DNA of 64,000 nucleotides, taken from the NCBI GenBank assembly GCA_964019055.1, contig OZ025218.1, forward strand, positions 8,872,170 to 8,936,169, written 5' to 3'. Shown here piece by piece: positions 35,501 to 45,449 of the stretch. The stretch's first letter is position 1, and every line of letters starts with the position of its first letter. The notes beneath the pieces were generated by a model, which searched no databases, was not told where the DNA came from, and saw nothing but the letters and a program-made list of their open reading frames with translations. The stretch is from Anthopleura xanthogrammica. Its lineage: Eukaryota; Cnidaria; Anthozoa; Actiniaria; Actiniidae. A program made the translations under genes and the position numbers.

Positions 35501-37092
35501 ACTGCAACTGTCACAATATCTTTATTCATTTGTACAAATATGTGGAAACCTTCCAATTTTATCAACCCCTGAAACAACCTCTAGCAAGCTCACCACTGCG
35601 ATTGTGTGCACAGATAGGAAATATTATGCATTTAATTTAGCATTCGTTAGGTTTTGCAGTGGGAAGAAAACCAGAGAGCCAAGGGAAAAAAACTTTGACT
35701 CAATGTAGCTATGGTTATGGTAAGTACGGCATGGCTATAATAGTAGGATTACAAATTTGCTGCATCATTTCCTACTCATACAAAAACCGCTATGACTAAT
35801 AGCACTGTACTTACAAACTTCGTAGTTCAGTTAGATGGTCCAGATTTTCAATCTTATCAATACCATTGCTCTCTAGCCACAGACATTTTAGCCCTGTATA
35901 CTCTTCTAGGTTTTCAATTTTCACAAAACCTAAACAAATATTTTTCAGGAATAATCTAAAATAACTGCTGTAAATCTCAATAGTCCCCTTCACAGTTTTC
36001 TGCACTATCTTGAAAGAGAGCTGTGCCTTTGCATCAAAGGGAGATGAATTGTGAACTTGCAATGATAGAGACCTTTATTATTCACATGTCTCTGTCATTG
36101 CAAGCTCACCATCACTCATTGTCTCTCTTCGATGCCGTAAAGGCATGACTACCTTTCAAGATGGTGCAGGGAGCAGTGAAAGGGACTATTATACTGATAG
36201 GCTGGGGGTGTAAGTTGTTTAAATATGAGAGCACACCTGTACACACTTAAAATAATGGCCAGTCATAAGACAATGTCTAGCCAGAATTTGAACTTGTCTG
36301 GTCAAAGTCATTTTGACCAGTAAGATTGAGCCAGAATACTTCTATTACTTCTCTTATGTTCTTACAATCCCTGTGTGTTTTATATCTCCAGACAGCAACA
36401 CACACATTTTGAATTTTATTTCTTCAGTGGAGAAGTGAGAAAAATTGGAAAGAAACCTTGGACTTCCCCCTTTAGTCTCCTTCTCCGTCCCATCTGTGCA
36501 TATCTTACAGATAATCATCTTTAAAATTATGTGTAATGACATTCAAATTAACGTTTAATCCAGTGGTATATTTAATTGTTTTATCTAAAAAGTTTCGTAC
36601 TGACCTCTAAAGTGAAGGTACAAGACATCATTCAGATGAGGAGTACTGTACAACTTCTTTTCCTTACAAATTTTCTTCAATGATTCTTTCGTTATCCTTT
36701 AAGAAAATGATTCAAAAAGAGTATTATTAATACAACTTTACTTTCTTAAAGAAACCCAGCTTCTCGAACAAGATTTGATAAAGAAAGATTGGCTCCATTT
36801 GAAAAACATCTTATCGTATAAAGACGAGTTGTCAGACACAACACAGCTGATAACTGAGTTGAATAAATACTTGTTTCTTTGCATTAAAAACAACATTTTA
36901 CCTTGGATAATCATTCTCCTTATCTTCCTTTTGCTTGTTAGCTGAATCTTCCGGCATATTTGCAATAAAATTGTGTATATTTTGAGGAAAATCCTGATGT
37001 TTTATTCCACAAATCCTTTCCAGTTCGGCTGGTTTCCAAAATGGCGCTTTCTTTTCAACATAGCAACCATTGTTGTAGTACATAGCAACCAT
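29596..37092 (-). CDS. DNAAF1: Dynein axonemal assembly factor 1 (LRRC50), 15 exons
   Basis: Cytoplasmic leucine-rich-repeat protein needed to preassemble ciliary dynein arms. Exons: 37092-36902, 36696-36605, 35929-35815, 35367-35261, 35153-35060, 34615-34543, 34057-33983, 33744-33680, 33317-33232, 32741-32662, 32422-32146, 31751-31692, 31240-31158, 30213-30133, 29850-29596. All are GT-AG with matching phases; 577 aa (human about 725). Six LRRs: [19 protein letters not shown], then units through QIAHNKL, DLSYNKI and VLNLIGNPV; then LRRcap-like [18 protein letters not shown], the RERQKI helix, an acidic segment, and [15 protein letters not shown], which resembles the conserved C-terminal motif. 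ATG 37092 has an in-frame TGA 9 bp upstream; Met46 (MPEDSAN) is an alternative start. The final exon repeats PLIQEID twice. Short exons 7 and 8 flank an intron made of tandem repeats. Confidence 0.93.
30251..30349. mobile_element. 99-bp foldback element with perfect 9-bp target duplication
   Basis: TAGTCTCCTACGCAGCC pairs with GGCTGATCGAGTAGGAGACTA, arms meeting near TCTAGAGGGGATATAGA. Flanked by AGAAGACAC on both sides (30242-30250 and 30350-30358). In the DNAAF1 intron before exon 14. Confidence 0.88.
31015..31125. repeat. Palindrome with CCGATAGAAATCTCGAG arms
   Basis: AACAATTAGAAGAC and TTTCTATCGGCTTTGATAG at the left return inverted at the right, meeting at GGGGCCGGAGCCCC. A second small palindrome, CTATCTATCAGCCGATAGATAG, is just upstream at 30887-30908. 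Confidence 0.75.
31380..31520. repeat. 45-bp minisatellite
   Basis: Unit with ACCAACATCCTCACTACTAC recurs at 31421, 31466 and 31511, with a degenerate start from about 31310. The open frame through it (31221-31604) is a repeat artefact. Confidence 0.85.
31860..32060. repeat. Copy of the 16330-16620 repeat family
   Basis: Shares GCGCAACATTGTTG, CTCGTATTACCAC and CAACAACAAAATTTTGTTG with that region; lies in the DNAAF1 intron between exons 11 and 12. Confidence 0.65.
32795..33118. mobile_element. Non-autonomous TIR element in DNAAF1 intron
   Basis: GCGCGCAGCCCGACTTTAAAG and GAGTGATTTAGCATCAGG at the left return inverted at the right (CCTGATGCTAAATCACTC, AAAGTCGGGCTGCACGC). The interior has several ACGTC words and an (ACAC)n patch. 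Confidence 0.8.
33745..33975. repeat. Tandem repeat filling a DNAAF1 intron, with duplicated splice-acceptor sequence
   Basis: Three copies starting near 33749, 33807 and 33893 share AAAAGGAATAAACAAGAATT; the last two also share CATAGGTCACCATGG. On the minus strand each of two copies ends TTATTCCTTTTGTAG, the sequence used as the exon 8 acceptor at 33745. Confidence 0.85.
34196..34214. repeat. Poly(G) run
   Basis: Nineteen consecutive G in a DNAAF1 intron. Confidence 0.95.
35980..36190. mobile_element. MITE family F1 copy
   Basis: Ends ATAGTCCCCTTCACAG and GTGAAAGGGACTAT are inverted. Lies about 50 bp from the exon 3 acceptor of DNAAF1, in its second intron. Confidence 0.8.
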
Positions 37093-37129
37093 AATGGTTC
37101 ATCCCAGTCCCACGCGTTCGGAGTTTTTT

Positions 37130-37410
37130 TACGGGCTTCCTGTGTACAGGACACTGAGAAACCGGAAAAAAAGTGGAAAAAAAGAAAGTCTTTGAAATAA
37201 AAAAATAGAAAGAAAGCAAGAATGAAGAGTTTTACGTTGACTTTTTCCAAATAAGAGGCTTCCTGTGTACATTGTTATTTTGACTCAAAAAAGTAAACAA
37301 CAACAAACCAGAAAACAAAAGAAAGAAAAAAAAAGAACAAAAGACAGAATGGATAAAAAGAGTTGTACGTTGTCTTTTTTTTACATGGGCTGGGTCCTGT
37401 GTACAGATTA
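37130..37410. repeat. Degenerate tandem repeat upstream of DNAAF1
   Basis: GGCTTCCTGTGTACA-type sequence recurs near 37134, 37257 and 37388, each preceded by a TTTTACGTTGACTTTTTCC-like or related stretch. It overlaps the expected DNAAF1 promoter. The rest of 37410-38680 shows no gene. Confidence 0.55.
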
Positions 37411-38687
37411 TTTCAAAAATTTAAAAATAAATAAAAATTAAATAAATATACAAAATATGGTATGGAATGATTTTTCCCAAAATGCAATTGACCATCTTGT
37501 AGTTTTTTTTTTATACCAAGATTAGTATTTCAAGGTTAGGCAGTAAATATAATCAGGGGCAGATCCAAGATTTTGTTCAGGGGGATGCAGGTCACCAAGT
37601 CAGCCCAAGGGGGTAAAACCCTCAGAATCAAAGAAAGAGAATAGGGGGACAAAGTTGCTCTGAGGAGGGGGGTGCACACCCCCTGCCCTCCTCCCCTGGA
37701 TCTGCCCCTGATAATTTATTTTACAATGAACATGTAGGGCAGGGAGTGATCATGATTGCTTAGTCTCGACAAACCCAGGTTGCATTGGCTAATATCACTT
37801 TTTAGGGTGCTCTGCAGTCTATGCAGTTGGCGCATTAGCAGTGCACACCACCTGCACAGTAAGTAAAATAATGCACACAGTCTAAAGGTGCTTTTCAATA
37901 CAATTTATTTACCTTTTATTCGATTGCTTTATAGTATTATTCTATTATATTTACAATTTTAAAAATGAGGTTATGGTGAATACAATTTTCAAAAAAATAT
38001 CATTTACGAAGGTTCTAATTCAATTTCGGTAGGCCTAGGCAACTTTAATTCCCATCAAAACAGCATGTCAGAGTGAGAATAAATAACCGCTGGACACCAG
38101 GGCACAAAACTAGAACTTACAATATCATGATTAGACTGGCTGTCATAATTACTAGTATTCAAGGAGGGGGATGTGGGGGTGGAGATAAAAACTGCAAAAT
38201 TAAAAAAGTGCCAAAAACCAAGAATCCGCAAAGGGAATAAAAGATTAAAATGTTCAAAATCCGTACTTAAAAAAAAAAAGACATGGAAGATTGTCCAAAT
38301 CCTTATACACTGTATCTCCACCTCCCACTTCTCAAGAGATTTATAGCCTGCTATATACAGTCTCTTCATCTCGAAGGAGGCTGTACAGTGTATTGATTTT
38401 TATTATTTCCGAATTGGGGTAAACATTGGCTGTTAACATAAGTTCTAAATGAAAATACAACAAATCATATTATGTATGCATGTCCATATGTATAATGCAA
38501 AAATTCTCGAGAATTTCACAAGGCTATTGGTCTTATAACAAAACTTTTAGCTACAAATCGCAAATTGTTTGATTCCTTATAAAAAATTCTGTCACCATAA
38601 AATAGCTATAAAATCGCCACTGACATGGATGCTCAAAATAATTGTATGACACAATTGCTAGAAGCGTAAATGGGCCTTAAGATATAC

Positions 38688-40344
38688 TTAATTACAGCAT
38701 TTTCCTCCAGAATTACTCTTCTTACCAGAAGCAGTACCACTTGCCTCCAATTCTATGCCAGTAGATTTTCTGGTATACTGTTGTGCTGTAGCATGATCAT
38801 TTAATGGCAGACAGTTTTCTAAAATATATTCAAACACTCTGTCGACATTATGCCCAGTCTTGGAACTTGTCTCAAAGAATGGAATTTGAGTTAAACTTTC
38901 TAGTGATCGATGCTTGTTTTCATTCTGTTTTTTAGCTAGTTCTTGGCCAGCTTCTTGGCTGACTCCTCTGTTTTGGTTTGTAACTAGATCCATCTTAGTT
39001 CCAGCAATGACGACAAGACAATTTGGTTCTGCCGTCTGTAGAAGATGTAAATGTCTATTTTGTAAAACGTTGAAGGACCCTCCATCAGTGATGTCATAAG
39101 CTATTATTGCAGCTGCAGCTCCTCGGCAATAAAAGGAAGACAGCCCAGAATACTTCTCTTCACCAGCTGTATCCTATATTTCAAAAATTAAAGACATTGA
39201 GAAACATTGTAGTATTTTGATTTAGAATTCATCATGCACTTGCAAAGAACAGGAATTCATATGGGTGGCATTCACTACTGTCATGCACAATAATCACTCA
39301 CAGCTGAGACTTCCATTTCCTAGTATTAGCCTGCAGTGGGATTGTGGCAGACCCTCCTTTCCCCTGCCCCAGCCCATCCATCCCCTCTCCCTCCTTCCTA
39401 GTTCCCCTCATTCACCCATAAAGAGGGCCGCTACACAGGCTAGCCAGTTACAGATGAGTAGAGGTGCATGTTTGTTGATAAACAAATAGATAAGATAGCA
39501 AGTTGTAAAACATAGCATCATATATTAAATAAAAATCTGATATATATGATGGTCTCAGTTGACAGTTGTTGACTTACCCATATCGCTACATTAAAGGGTC
39601 CCCATTGCTTCAGGAAAAATGATGCTCCTATTGTCTGCAAATAAATAATGACATAATGATGGGTTGCAAGTATTTCCAGGGGAGCTCCAAAAGACAAAAG
39701 CATGGCAGGAATTTTGGTGCCGTTAACAATAGATGCTAATGAGAAATATTTTGTTAAATGTTCCCCCGAGAGATGGCGATGATATAACATGCAATAGAAA
39801 AATTGCAGCAAGTCCATGACCTTGATCACATGGTGCCATGTTCATTCTCATGTGAATAAAAAACCTTTGTTTAACCCCAAATAATCTCATTCTGAAGCAC
39901 TTGAATATGAGGCTGCGTGGGAAAAAATCAACTGTTCAAGTCAAAATGGCTTGCACATGAGAAAGGTCCATTGACTATGTAACCTTGGAGACAAAAAGAT
40001 TTTTAATGGTAGGTCATCTAGATTCAGAGGTAGTTTAGCCCTTGCAGCACTTCAGAATGCAGCTCAATTTTGAGGGCAGAACAATAGATTCCAATTCTCA
40101 GGAGATTGAAATTATTTTGTTTTGTCCTCCAAATTGAGCTGCTTTGACGTCACGTGAATGGGGTCTACACTGATACAGGAATGCATGGTAAACATGCTGT
40201 ACTATAATAATTATTATACAGGGATATACTCACACTTATCTGGTCGTCCGTGAAAACGCGGTCTATGTATCTTTGTATAAGAGATGTTTTTCCAACACTT
40301 GATTCACCTAATATGACTATCTTCAAATCCCTAACGTAAAGCAT
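38688..40344 (-). CDS. Rab20-like small GTPase, 3 exons
   Basis: Ras-superfamily GTPase of the Rab20 type, a family linked to endosome/phagosome and Golgi traffic. Exons 40344-40234, 39634-39578, 39173-38688, phase 0, 217 aa (human RAB20 234). P-loop GESSVGKTS (residues 13-21); switch I Thr38 followed by SFFLKQW, a Rab20 hallmark; G3 DTAGEE (57-62) with Glu in place of the usual catalytic Gln; YCRGAAAAIIAYD; G4 TKMD (115-118), where most Rabs have NKxD; G5 ETSSKTG; C-terminal GGKCCN, giving two cysteines for geranylgeranylation. The substitutions in G3 and G4 suggest atypical nucleotide handling. Its second position, on the same strand as DNAAF1, is 1.6 kb upstream of DNAAF1's ATG. An F3 MITE lies in intron 1. 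Confidence 0.92.
39653..39765. repeat. Dispersed repeat, second copy at 41579-41690
   Basis: Both contain TAATGATGGGTTGCAAG, CAAAAGACAAAA and GATGCTAATGAGAAAT in the same order. Unclassified; the first copy lies in the intron between the first two Rab20-like exons. Confidence 0.7.
40036..40168. mobile_element. MITE family F3 copy
   Basis: CCCTTGCAGCACTTCAG at the left and CACGTGAATGGGGTCT at the right, with the same GATTCCAATTCTCAGGAG core as the copy after GPx. In the first intron of the Rab20-like gene. Confidence 0.8.
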
Positions 40345-41006
40345 TGTGTATGTCAGTTAGATATATATGCAGCCCAAGAAGGATAATGTCATAACCTTGG
40401 ATATTACAGCAGATTTCGTATGTGTGAAAAGTCACTGCATATGGCAAAGTTACAGTGAGCCATGGTGCAGAAACAGTATGAAATGTTGAATTTATTCATG
40501 CATGGTAGGGCACTGACATGGTCATGGCAAGGCCGCTAGGTGTGGTCTGTGCTGTAAGTTTTTCAAAGTCAGACGAAAACTGCTCTAATATGTAGAGTTA
40601 ACTTACGCTTTCTTCTTGGGAGATTTCTGCATTTTAACAGTGTTTTAATCTCTGTTTTTGCATGATCTTATGTTTGGAGCTTCTCTCTCACTCAATCCAT
40701 TCACTTAGGAGGAAAAACTGAAAGCAAAAAAGTCAGAAAGAGACCAACCAGCTCAGCTCAGTACATACATACTGGGAATTGAACCCTGACATTTTACATT
40801 TTACCCCCAAACCACCCTGGCTTTCCAATATACCATGACTAAAATACATGGGACATTTGAATTTTCATTTACAAGGCAGACAACTTGCAACATGTTCGGA
40901 GTGCAACTCATGGAGGATACAAGACCATAGAATATATTTTCTCTTATCATATATTCATTGTATTGTCCTCTAAAACAAGCTGCTCTGGGAATTGCTGTAT
41001 TAAGTC

Positions 41007-41480
41007 CCTGTTACATATTGAAACTTTTAGCTGAAACTTGTGTGCAACGGCATTGCGAGACAAGTTTCATGCGGGTGTTACACAGTGCAATTTCGTCTTG
41101 AAACTTGTTCGCGACACAAGTTTCAGTTGCACGAGTAGAAAGTAGTTCTACTTTTCAAGAAATGTATGGAAAATATTTCGGGAGGCAAGCTGTTGCCTCC
41201 CAACATTTTTTCCATACATTGGCTCTGTAAAAGCAGCCAACTTCGGTCGCCCATATCTTCGGCATTATTCAATAAAACCACTTCAAACTTTCCAATTTTA
41301 CTAATTTTACTATGCTCCTTTCAAATATTAAATTTGATTCTTTTTTGTTGGAATAAAATTTAAAATGTCACGCAAGACCTGATAAACCCTCATTTGTTCT
41401 GAAACTTGTCTTGCAACACATTGCACACATCCACACAAATTTCAAATTTCAGCTAAAAGTTTCAATAATGTGTAACATGG
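41007..41480. mobile_element. Non-autonomous TIR element
   Basis: TTGAAACTTTTAGCTGAAA with flanking TGTTACA at the left; inverse TTTCAGCTAAAAGTTTCAA with TGTAACATGG at the right. Inner GAAACTTGTC motifs recur in both orientations. No ORF of interest inside. Confidence 0.75.
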
Positions 41481-42837
41481 TCTTAGCTTCTTTAGCTATA
41501 GATCTAGATCTAGACATGCTAGACACAAGTACAGACAGTAGCTATACACATATCATATGGGCAGTAGAGTCAGCTGTCTAATGATGGGTTGCAAGCATTC
41601 CCTGGAGAGCCAAAAGACAAAAACATTGAGGCCATTTTGGTGCTGTTGACAATGGATGCTAATGAGAAATCTTTTGTTAAATGGCACCTGAACGGTTCCC
41701 CGAGAAGTCACAATGACGTAACGTGCAATCAAAGAATACCTGTGCCATGGAGATAATTTGCAAGAGGCATAAGCATTAAAACTAAATGAATCGGTTTGTG
41801 CATTAAGTGTGGTTATAGATTATTTTGAAATCATTTAATAATAAACTTAAGCATAAGTTAAGCTTAATAAGAATCAATTCCATGCATTTCGACCAGCTGT
41901 AAGTATGGCATTAGAGTTTACCAAAGATAACGATGTTTTATTATTTCTGATGGCTCACTAAGTGAATCAAGCGGCAAAATACTTCATTCAGCGATTAAAT
42001 ATGGACCCAAAATTTTTTAACCCTTCTATGGATCTTAACTGGGCTAAAGTTTTATCAAATGGAAAGCTGCAAAAATGACGAGTTGTTCTTCCATGAGTTT
42101 ACATTTCAGGTTGAATAGGTTGTTATTCATGCTAATTTGCTGGAATAAAAACAAAACAAAAATCCTAATATACTTACAGATTAGGTCTTCAAGGTTTAAG
42201 CTATTCAAATATGAATTTCGGAGGCAGAGTTCTTGGTTAATTCGTCATAATTTGAAGATTTCTAGCGATGGAACACGATGGAACACTGGTTGAACCAAAG
42301 TTCACAAACAAGCCTTCAGCCTTTACAATGCCGAGAAGGAACTGAGTACGAGTCAAAAAGACGTCACATCACTAAAAATAGAAAATACCTAAGAGTGACG
42401 TCATCACTTATTAAAGATATTATTATATGCTTTAATAATCAAAGAAAACGCATGCAATGACGCACACATTTGCAAAATTTCAGATCAATAGCTTCATCTG
42501 TGTAAAAGCTGGGAATATAATATGATGGATTATATTCGATTCAAACAAATAGTATTCGGCTCACCATATAATTTTCATACTATATGCTCAGGGGTACACC
42601 AAGGGATGGGGGGCATAGGACTGTTATAATTTATCAAAAAGTAGGGAGTACAAATATTTACTCTTTGTGAGAGGCTGTGTGGCACTAGTTAGTTCTGGAC
42701 CCCCCCTCCTCCCCCAAAGAACCTATGTTCTTAAAAAAGTGTAATACACTTTTTATTATGACAAATATATTTTTTTAAGTGGGTATGGCAAGGGGGATGA
42801 TTTTGACAATAAGCAAGTGGTGGCTGGTGGCTAGAGC

Positions 42838-42976
42838 TCGCCCCATGTAAGGGAATCCAGAATCCGGAATCCACGAAAAAATTGTCTTTGGATTCTGGAA
42901 TCCAGGTGAAATTGGAATCTGGAATCCAGCCCTTGGAATCTGGAATCCCGCATCATTCTGGATTCCCTTACATGGG
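42838..42976. mobile_element. MITE with internal CCAGAATCC repeats
   Basis: TCGCCCCATGTAAGGGAATC pairs with the inverted right end GATTCCCTTACATGGGGCGA; the centre is built of short TCTGGAATCC repeats on alternating strands. Confidence 0.8.
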
Positions 42977-43719
42977 GCGATAGAGTGGTAAACAAATGGG
43001 CTTGACTGCCAGGGCTGCATGGAAGGGGACTGGTGATAGGGGTGGGGTAGGAATGATCATATGGACACTGTTTCATCTTTAATCCAAGGAAAATACAACT
43101 GAGGCTTGTTGTCTTCTTTTTAGGCCTTTAATTCAAGTTCACTGAGTACTTCAATAGCCTTAAAGGCATTCATTACAAAACCTAATCTTATTTAAAAAGT
43201 TGCTAAATATTTCTCAACTAACCCTGAACTTCATATTATTACAAGATAACAATCCTGCATTAATTAGTAGATTAAAGACTGTCTAGGTACATTTTCAGTT
43301 ACATTTTCTTAATATATTATTTTTACAGTTGTACATTAGCTAGCACACCCAAAATCCTTGTCATGATGACATAGGTTTTAGTGGACAACAGTAAAGGCTT
43401 TTTCATGACATATCTATAGGCACATGCCATTAAAAACTTTACTTAAAGAAGCCATGCAAGTCTTAATTTAATAATACAGCTTAGATAAACTACTAACTGT
43501 GATTTTCCATATTCTTAAAAAAATAAATTATCCTTGTTTAAAGACTGGGGGAGCACTTAAATAGCAACCTGTGACTCTCATTCCATGATCAAATTGGGAT
43601 TTAGAAGTTGATTTTTTGGAGGGAAGAACGCACAGTCTGGAGAATAGACAATTCGAGATGCGCGAGCAATTCTCCAGGGAACACCATATAAACATAACAT
43701 GGTTTGAAGTGGGCAATAG

Positions 43720-43894
43720 ACCATTTTCGAGATGCGAGAGCGCTTTCAAAAACATCTTAGGCGCAGACATGATCTCAAGGCATTTTCAGGCAGAGTCAAT
43801 AGCGCGTGTGATCTTGCCCGAAAATGCCTCTTTTTCATATCTGCGCCTGCAATATTTTTGAAAGCGCTTGTGCATCTCGAAAATGGTCTATTGA
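43720..43894. mobile_element. Palindromic MITE, family F4, copy 1
   Basis: AATAGACCATTTTCGAGATG pairs with CATCTCGAAAATGGTCTATT; inner arms share GCGCTTTCAAAAA and GGCATTTTCAGGCAG-like sequence. It interrupts a repeat (CACCATATAAACATAACATGG, 43680-43720) that appears uninterrupted near 44995-45040. Confidence 0.85.
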
Positions 43895-44655
43895 ACCCCG
43901 AGAAAATCCTTTAAAGCACAGGGGAAAAACCTTTAATAATTTAGAATGTCTGATTTTGGGCCATACTGAAAATCACAGTTGAGAGGGCAAGAATCATATT
44001 TTAAAGCACACAAAAGCGAGTTCTATAGATAATCAAATATACTTATTTGATGCACACGAGGCTAAATTTTTACTTCTAAATATAGAAGAAATGCTAAACA
44101 CCAGAACTCTGGTTTACCTGTAGCATTCTTCTACTTCTCAATTAAGGAACTCATGGCTGCTATACTTGCGACATTACAAAAACTATAATTTTCATTTATT
44201 CAAGCAGTCTGTATTACAAATGTGTGGTTCCAAAATATATCCGTACCCCATCATGGACAAAATTTGAAATTCCCAGGGGGTGGTAGTCTCCTTTGCAGCT
44301 TTTGGTCCCCAGATCCTCCTTACTGGAGAGGGCCCAGGAGTATCTTGGACTGAAACTAATGATAGCTGTGAAGGAGACTAAGGGGGTGAGGGGTCTGAGG
44401 AAAAACAAAATTAAAAAGTTTGTACAGAAGAATATTGGGAATTCCAGAGGGGATAATTTTTTTAAAAAACATCCTCTATTATTTGTTGGGGGTATGAATA
44501 TTTTTTGGAACCACATAATGAACACAAACCCATCAAGGGTTGTGTTTGTTTATGTGAGCTAAATGGCAATGACTTGCTTGTTATTAAGGCATAATAAGAA
44601 AATATAACTGTACTACAAGACTAGTAATAGACCTAATCATCTTCGTATGAAAAAA

Positions 44656-44840
44656 GCCCAATAGACCATTTTCGAGATGTGTGAGCGCTTTCCAAAATAT
44701 ATCGCAGGCGCAGACATGATCTCCAGGCATTTTTGGGCAGTGTCAATAGCGCGCATGATCTTGCCCGAAAATGCCTCTTTTTCATGTCTGTGCCTGTGAT
44801 TTTTTTGAAAGCGCGCACTTATCTCAAAAATGGTCTACTC
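44656..44840. mobile_element. Palindromic MITE, family F4, copy 2
   Basis: Same ends and centre as the copy at 43720-43894. The adjacent 44840-45040 is a separate palindrome with ATGTTCCCTGGATAATTG and its inverse CAATTCTCCATGGAACA. Confidence 0.85.
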
Positions 44841-45226
44841 AAACAATGTGATGTTTACTTTGATGTTCCCTGGATAATTGTTCCTTTGTTATGTTTTCAT
44901 ATCCACATAATATGTTAAGAATATATCCACATAAATATGATTCATTCCATGAATAATTTCAAAAAGATAAACTAAGGAACAATTCTCCATGGAACACCAT
45001 ATAAACATAACATGGTTTGAAGTGGGCAATTTTAACATACGAAGGTGACTTGGTCTATTATCACTATCAGTATATCCCACATGACAAGTAAATCAGACAT
45101 TTGAATATTAAATTCTTCCAGTCTAGCAGTAGCGATAACTTCAAAATATTCAAACTTTCATTCAATAGCCAATGAGCATGAGCTCGAAATTATAGCACAA
45201 AGCATGATGGGAAAGTGAGTTCTTAC

Positions 45227-45404
45227 GATTTTTTGGCTCCTCTAAAAATTCATCGCATAATTTTTCCTTTTCTATGGATTGAAATAAAAGGATTTCAGCA
45301 GACGAAAATAACAGCTTATTTTTTTCTGATAGTTCCTTTGATTTCCCTGTTACATTTTTAAAGAACTCACTTTCCCAAAGTGCTTTGTGAGCTTCGATGC
45401 ACAT
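45227..45404 (-). CDS. Candidate orphan exon, unknown protein
   Basis: An open frame from ATG 45404 runs 59 codons to a good donor (AATC then GTAAGA, phase 1). The peptide is charged and helical (KSKELSEKNK ... EKEKLCDEFLEE), unlike nearby repeat-derived frames. An AG at 45408-45409, just before GCA-ATG, could be an acceptor in the same phase as the GTGAGT after the SIAH ATG near its stop codon. I found no partner exon and do not recognise the family. It may be chance. Confidence 0.25.
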
Positions 45405-45449
45405 TGCCTATTGGCATAAACAATGACTGTTGACCACTATTTTCAAATT

